From contig DPHR01000164.1 in the NCBI GenBank assembly GCA_003522945.1, positions 1 through 5,107 of the forward strand: a stretch of 5,107 nt of DNA. Direction: 5' to 3'. Below, one piece after another: positions 4,655 to 5,107 of this stretch. The translations under genes were made by a program, and so were the position numbers. Every line of letters begins with the position of its first letter. Within the stretch, counting starts at the first letter, position 1. The notes under the pieces are model-generated. The model did not search any database and was not told where the DNA came from. It saw only the letters and a list, made by a program, of their open reading frames with translations. The DNA is from Clostridiales bacterium (GTDB lineage: Bacteria > Bacillota > Clostridia > Oscillospirales > Oscillospiraceae).

Positions 4655-5107
4655 TTTTCTTTCTCCTTTTCCGGCGCGCGAAGCGCACGGGCAAGCGCGG
4701 CGCGTCCCGCCGCGAGCCGGTCGTTCCATATGGTTTCGTCCGGCGTTTCCGCCGTAAGCGCCTCTTCGAGCGCGGCGGCGATATCTCCGCATTCTTCCAC
4801 GACGCGGTACGGTATGCCGCATTCTTTCGCAAACGCGGCGATGCGTCCGTCACCGTCGATGCCGAACGCCGGTGTTCCGGCAAGATACGAGAGTGTGAGC
4901 GCGTGCAGCCGCATCGATACCGTGAGCCGTGCCGAGGCGAAAAGGCGCGTGAGCGCCGCGGTATCCTCCCACGCGGCGGCGGCTTCCCCGCCGGTCTCCG
5001 AGACCAGCGCGCGGCAGAGCGGCAGATCCTGCCGGACGTTCATGGCGATATACCGCAGCTTCCAGCCGCGCTTTGCGGCGATCTCCGCGGCGGCGCGGGC
5101 ATATTCC
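4651..5107 (-). CDS. csaB: Polysaccharide pyruvyl transferase, CsaB type, C-terminal part (5' end outside window)
   Basis: The visible 151 complete codons are the C-terminal half of a GT-B-fold polysaccharide pyruvyl transferase. CsaB adds ketal-linked pyruvate from phosphoenolpyruvate to secondary cell-wall polymer, which lets SLH-domain proteins dock on the wall. The key motif is ASARLTVSMRLHALTLSYLA, with RLHAL encoded at 4911-4897; the His of this motif is conserved in the family. It is followed by GTPAFGIDGDGRIAAFAKE, the counterpart of the usual GVPFVGISYDPKV-type stretch. The reading frame stays open to the window edge, so the Met at 5043 is internal, not a start. The C-terminal tail is Lys/Glu-rich (PEKEKEK), and its codons double as the ribosome binding site of the PHP gene. 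The gene overlaps that gene by 4 bases. Alternatives are other PssM/WcaK-type pyruvyl transferases; the substrate cannot be told from this part. Confidence 0.85.
   Translation of the reverse strand, partial: EYARAAAEIAAKRGWKLRYIAMNVRQDLPLCRALVSETGGEAAAAWEDTAALTRLFASARLTVSMRLHALTLSYLAGTPAFGIDGDGRIAAFAKECGIPYRVVEECGDIAAALEEALTAETPDETIWNDRLAAGRAALARALRAPEKEKEK
4663..4670 (-). promoter_or_regulatory. Ribosome binding site inside the csaB tail that fixes the PHP gene start
   Basis: The minus strand reads AAAAGGAG (4670-4663) with an 8-base spacer to ATG at 4654-4652. The same bases code for the Lys/Glu-rich end of the pyruvyltransferase. It supports the short PHP start over the upstream in-frame ATG at 4822. 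Confidence 0.8.

Noticed and set aside
4655..4822. A 56-residue N-terminal extension of the PHP protein from an upstream ATG
   Set aside because: The extension is Arg-rich, overlaps the csaB coding region in another frame and has no counterpart in the family. The ATG at 4654 has a good ribosome binding site and starts just before the D-x-H-x-H motif.
5041..5043. ATG at 5043 as the start of a short 130-residue protein
   Set aside because: The frame continues upstream to the window edge with plausible pyruvyltransferase sequence (EYARAAAEIAAKRGWKLRYIA), so this Met is internal to a gene cut by the window.

Overview
This is a GC-rich, gene-dense window in which every supported gene lies on the minus strand. 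The gene content points to a high-GC, probably anaerobic member of the Clostridia (Firmicutes), plausibly an Oscillospirales-type gut bacterium. The clues are an S-box (SAM-I) riboswitch in front of metK, strong AGGAGG-type ribosome binding sites, a CsaB-type pyruvyltransferase, a roughly 390-residue manganese-type cation diffusion facilitator with an added C-terminal domain, and a HisJ-family PHP phosphoesterase. The taxonomic placement is inference from this content, not from a marker-gene comparison.

Layout in the direction of transcription (right to left). The window opens inside a polysaccharide pyruvyltransferase (csaB-like; 5' end outside the window, 5107-4651). It overlaps a PHP-domain phosphoesterase (4654-3842) by 4 bases. 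Ribose-5-phosphate isomerase B (rpiB, 3823-3380) follows after a gap of under 20 bases. Next, overlapping rpiB by 11 bases, is a membrane-anchored putative glycoside hydrolase of the DUF4015 type (3390-2275). Last comes a cation diffusion facilitator transporter (2256-1090, TTG start). Gaps of under 20 bases and two overlaps make this one probable operon. Its members cover envelope polysaccharide modification, a metal-dependent phosphatase, the pentose phosphate pathway, an extracytoplasmic carbohydrate-type domain and metal export. No single pathway links them all.

The only sizeable non-coding stretch is 780-1089, and it is fully structured. A near-perfect 19-bp inverted repeat (1036-1080) lies 9 bases past the transporter stop codon. 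A promoter with a consensus TTGACA -35 box begins at the very next base. Then come a short leader, a SAM-I aptamer (954-859), a mutually exclusive antiterminator/terminator pair (879-841 and 853-796), a strong ribosome binding site, and metK (779 to the window's left edge, truncated at its 3' end). S-adenosylmethionine made by MetK should bind the leader and terminate metK transcription, a classical feedback loop.

I see no mobile element, CRISPR array, tRNA or rRNA, and no clear sign of a new multi-gene system. The points most worth a second look are the palindrome abutting the metK promoter, the Asn-Asp/Asp-Asp metal site and duplicated cytoplasmic domain of the transporter, and the changed active-site motif in the DUF4015-like protein.
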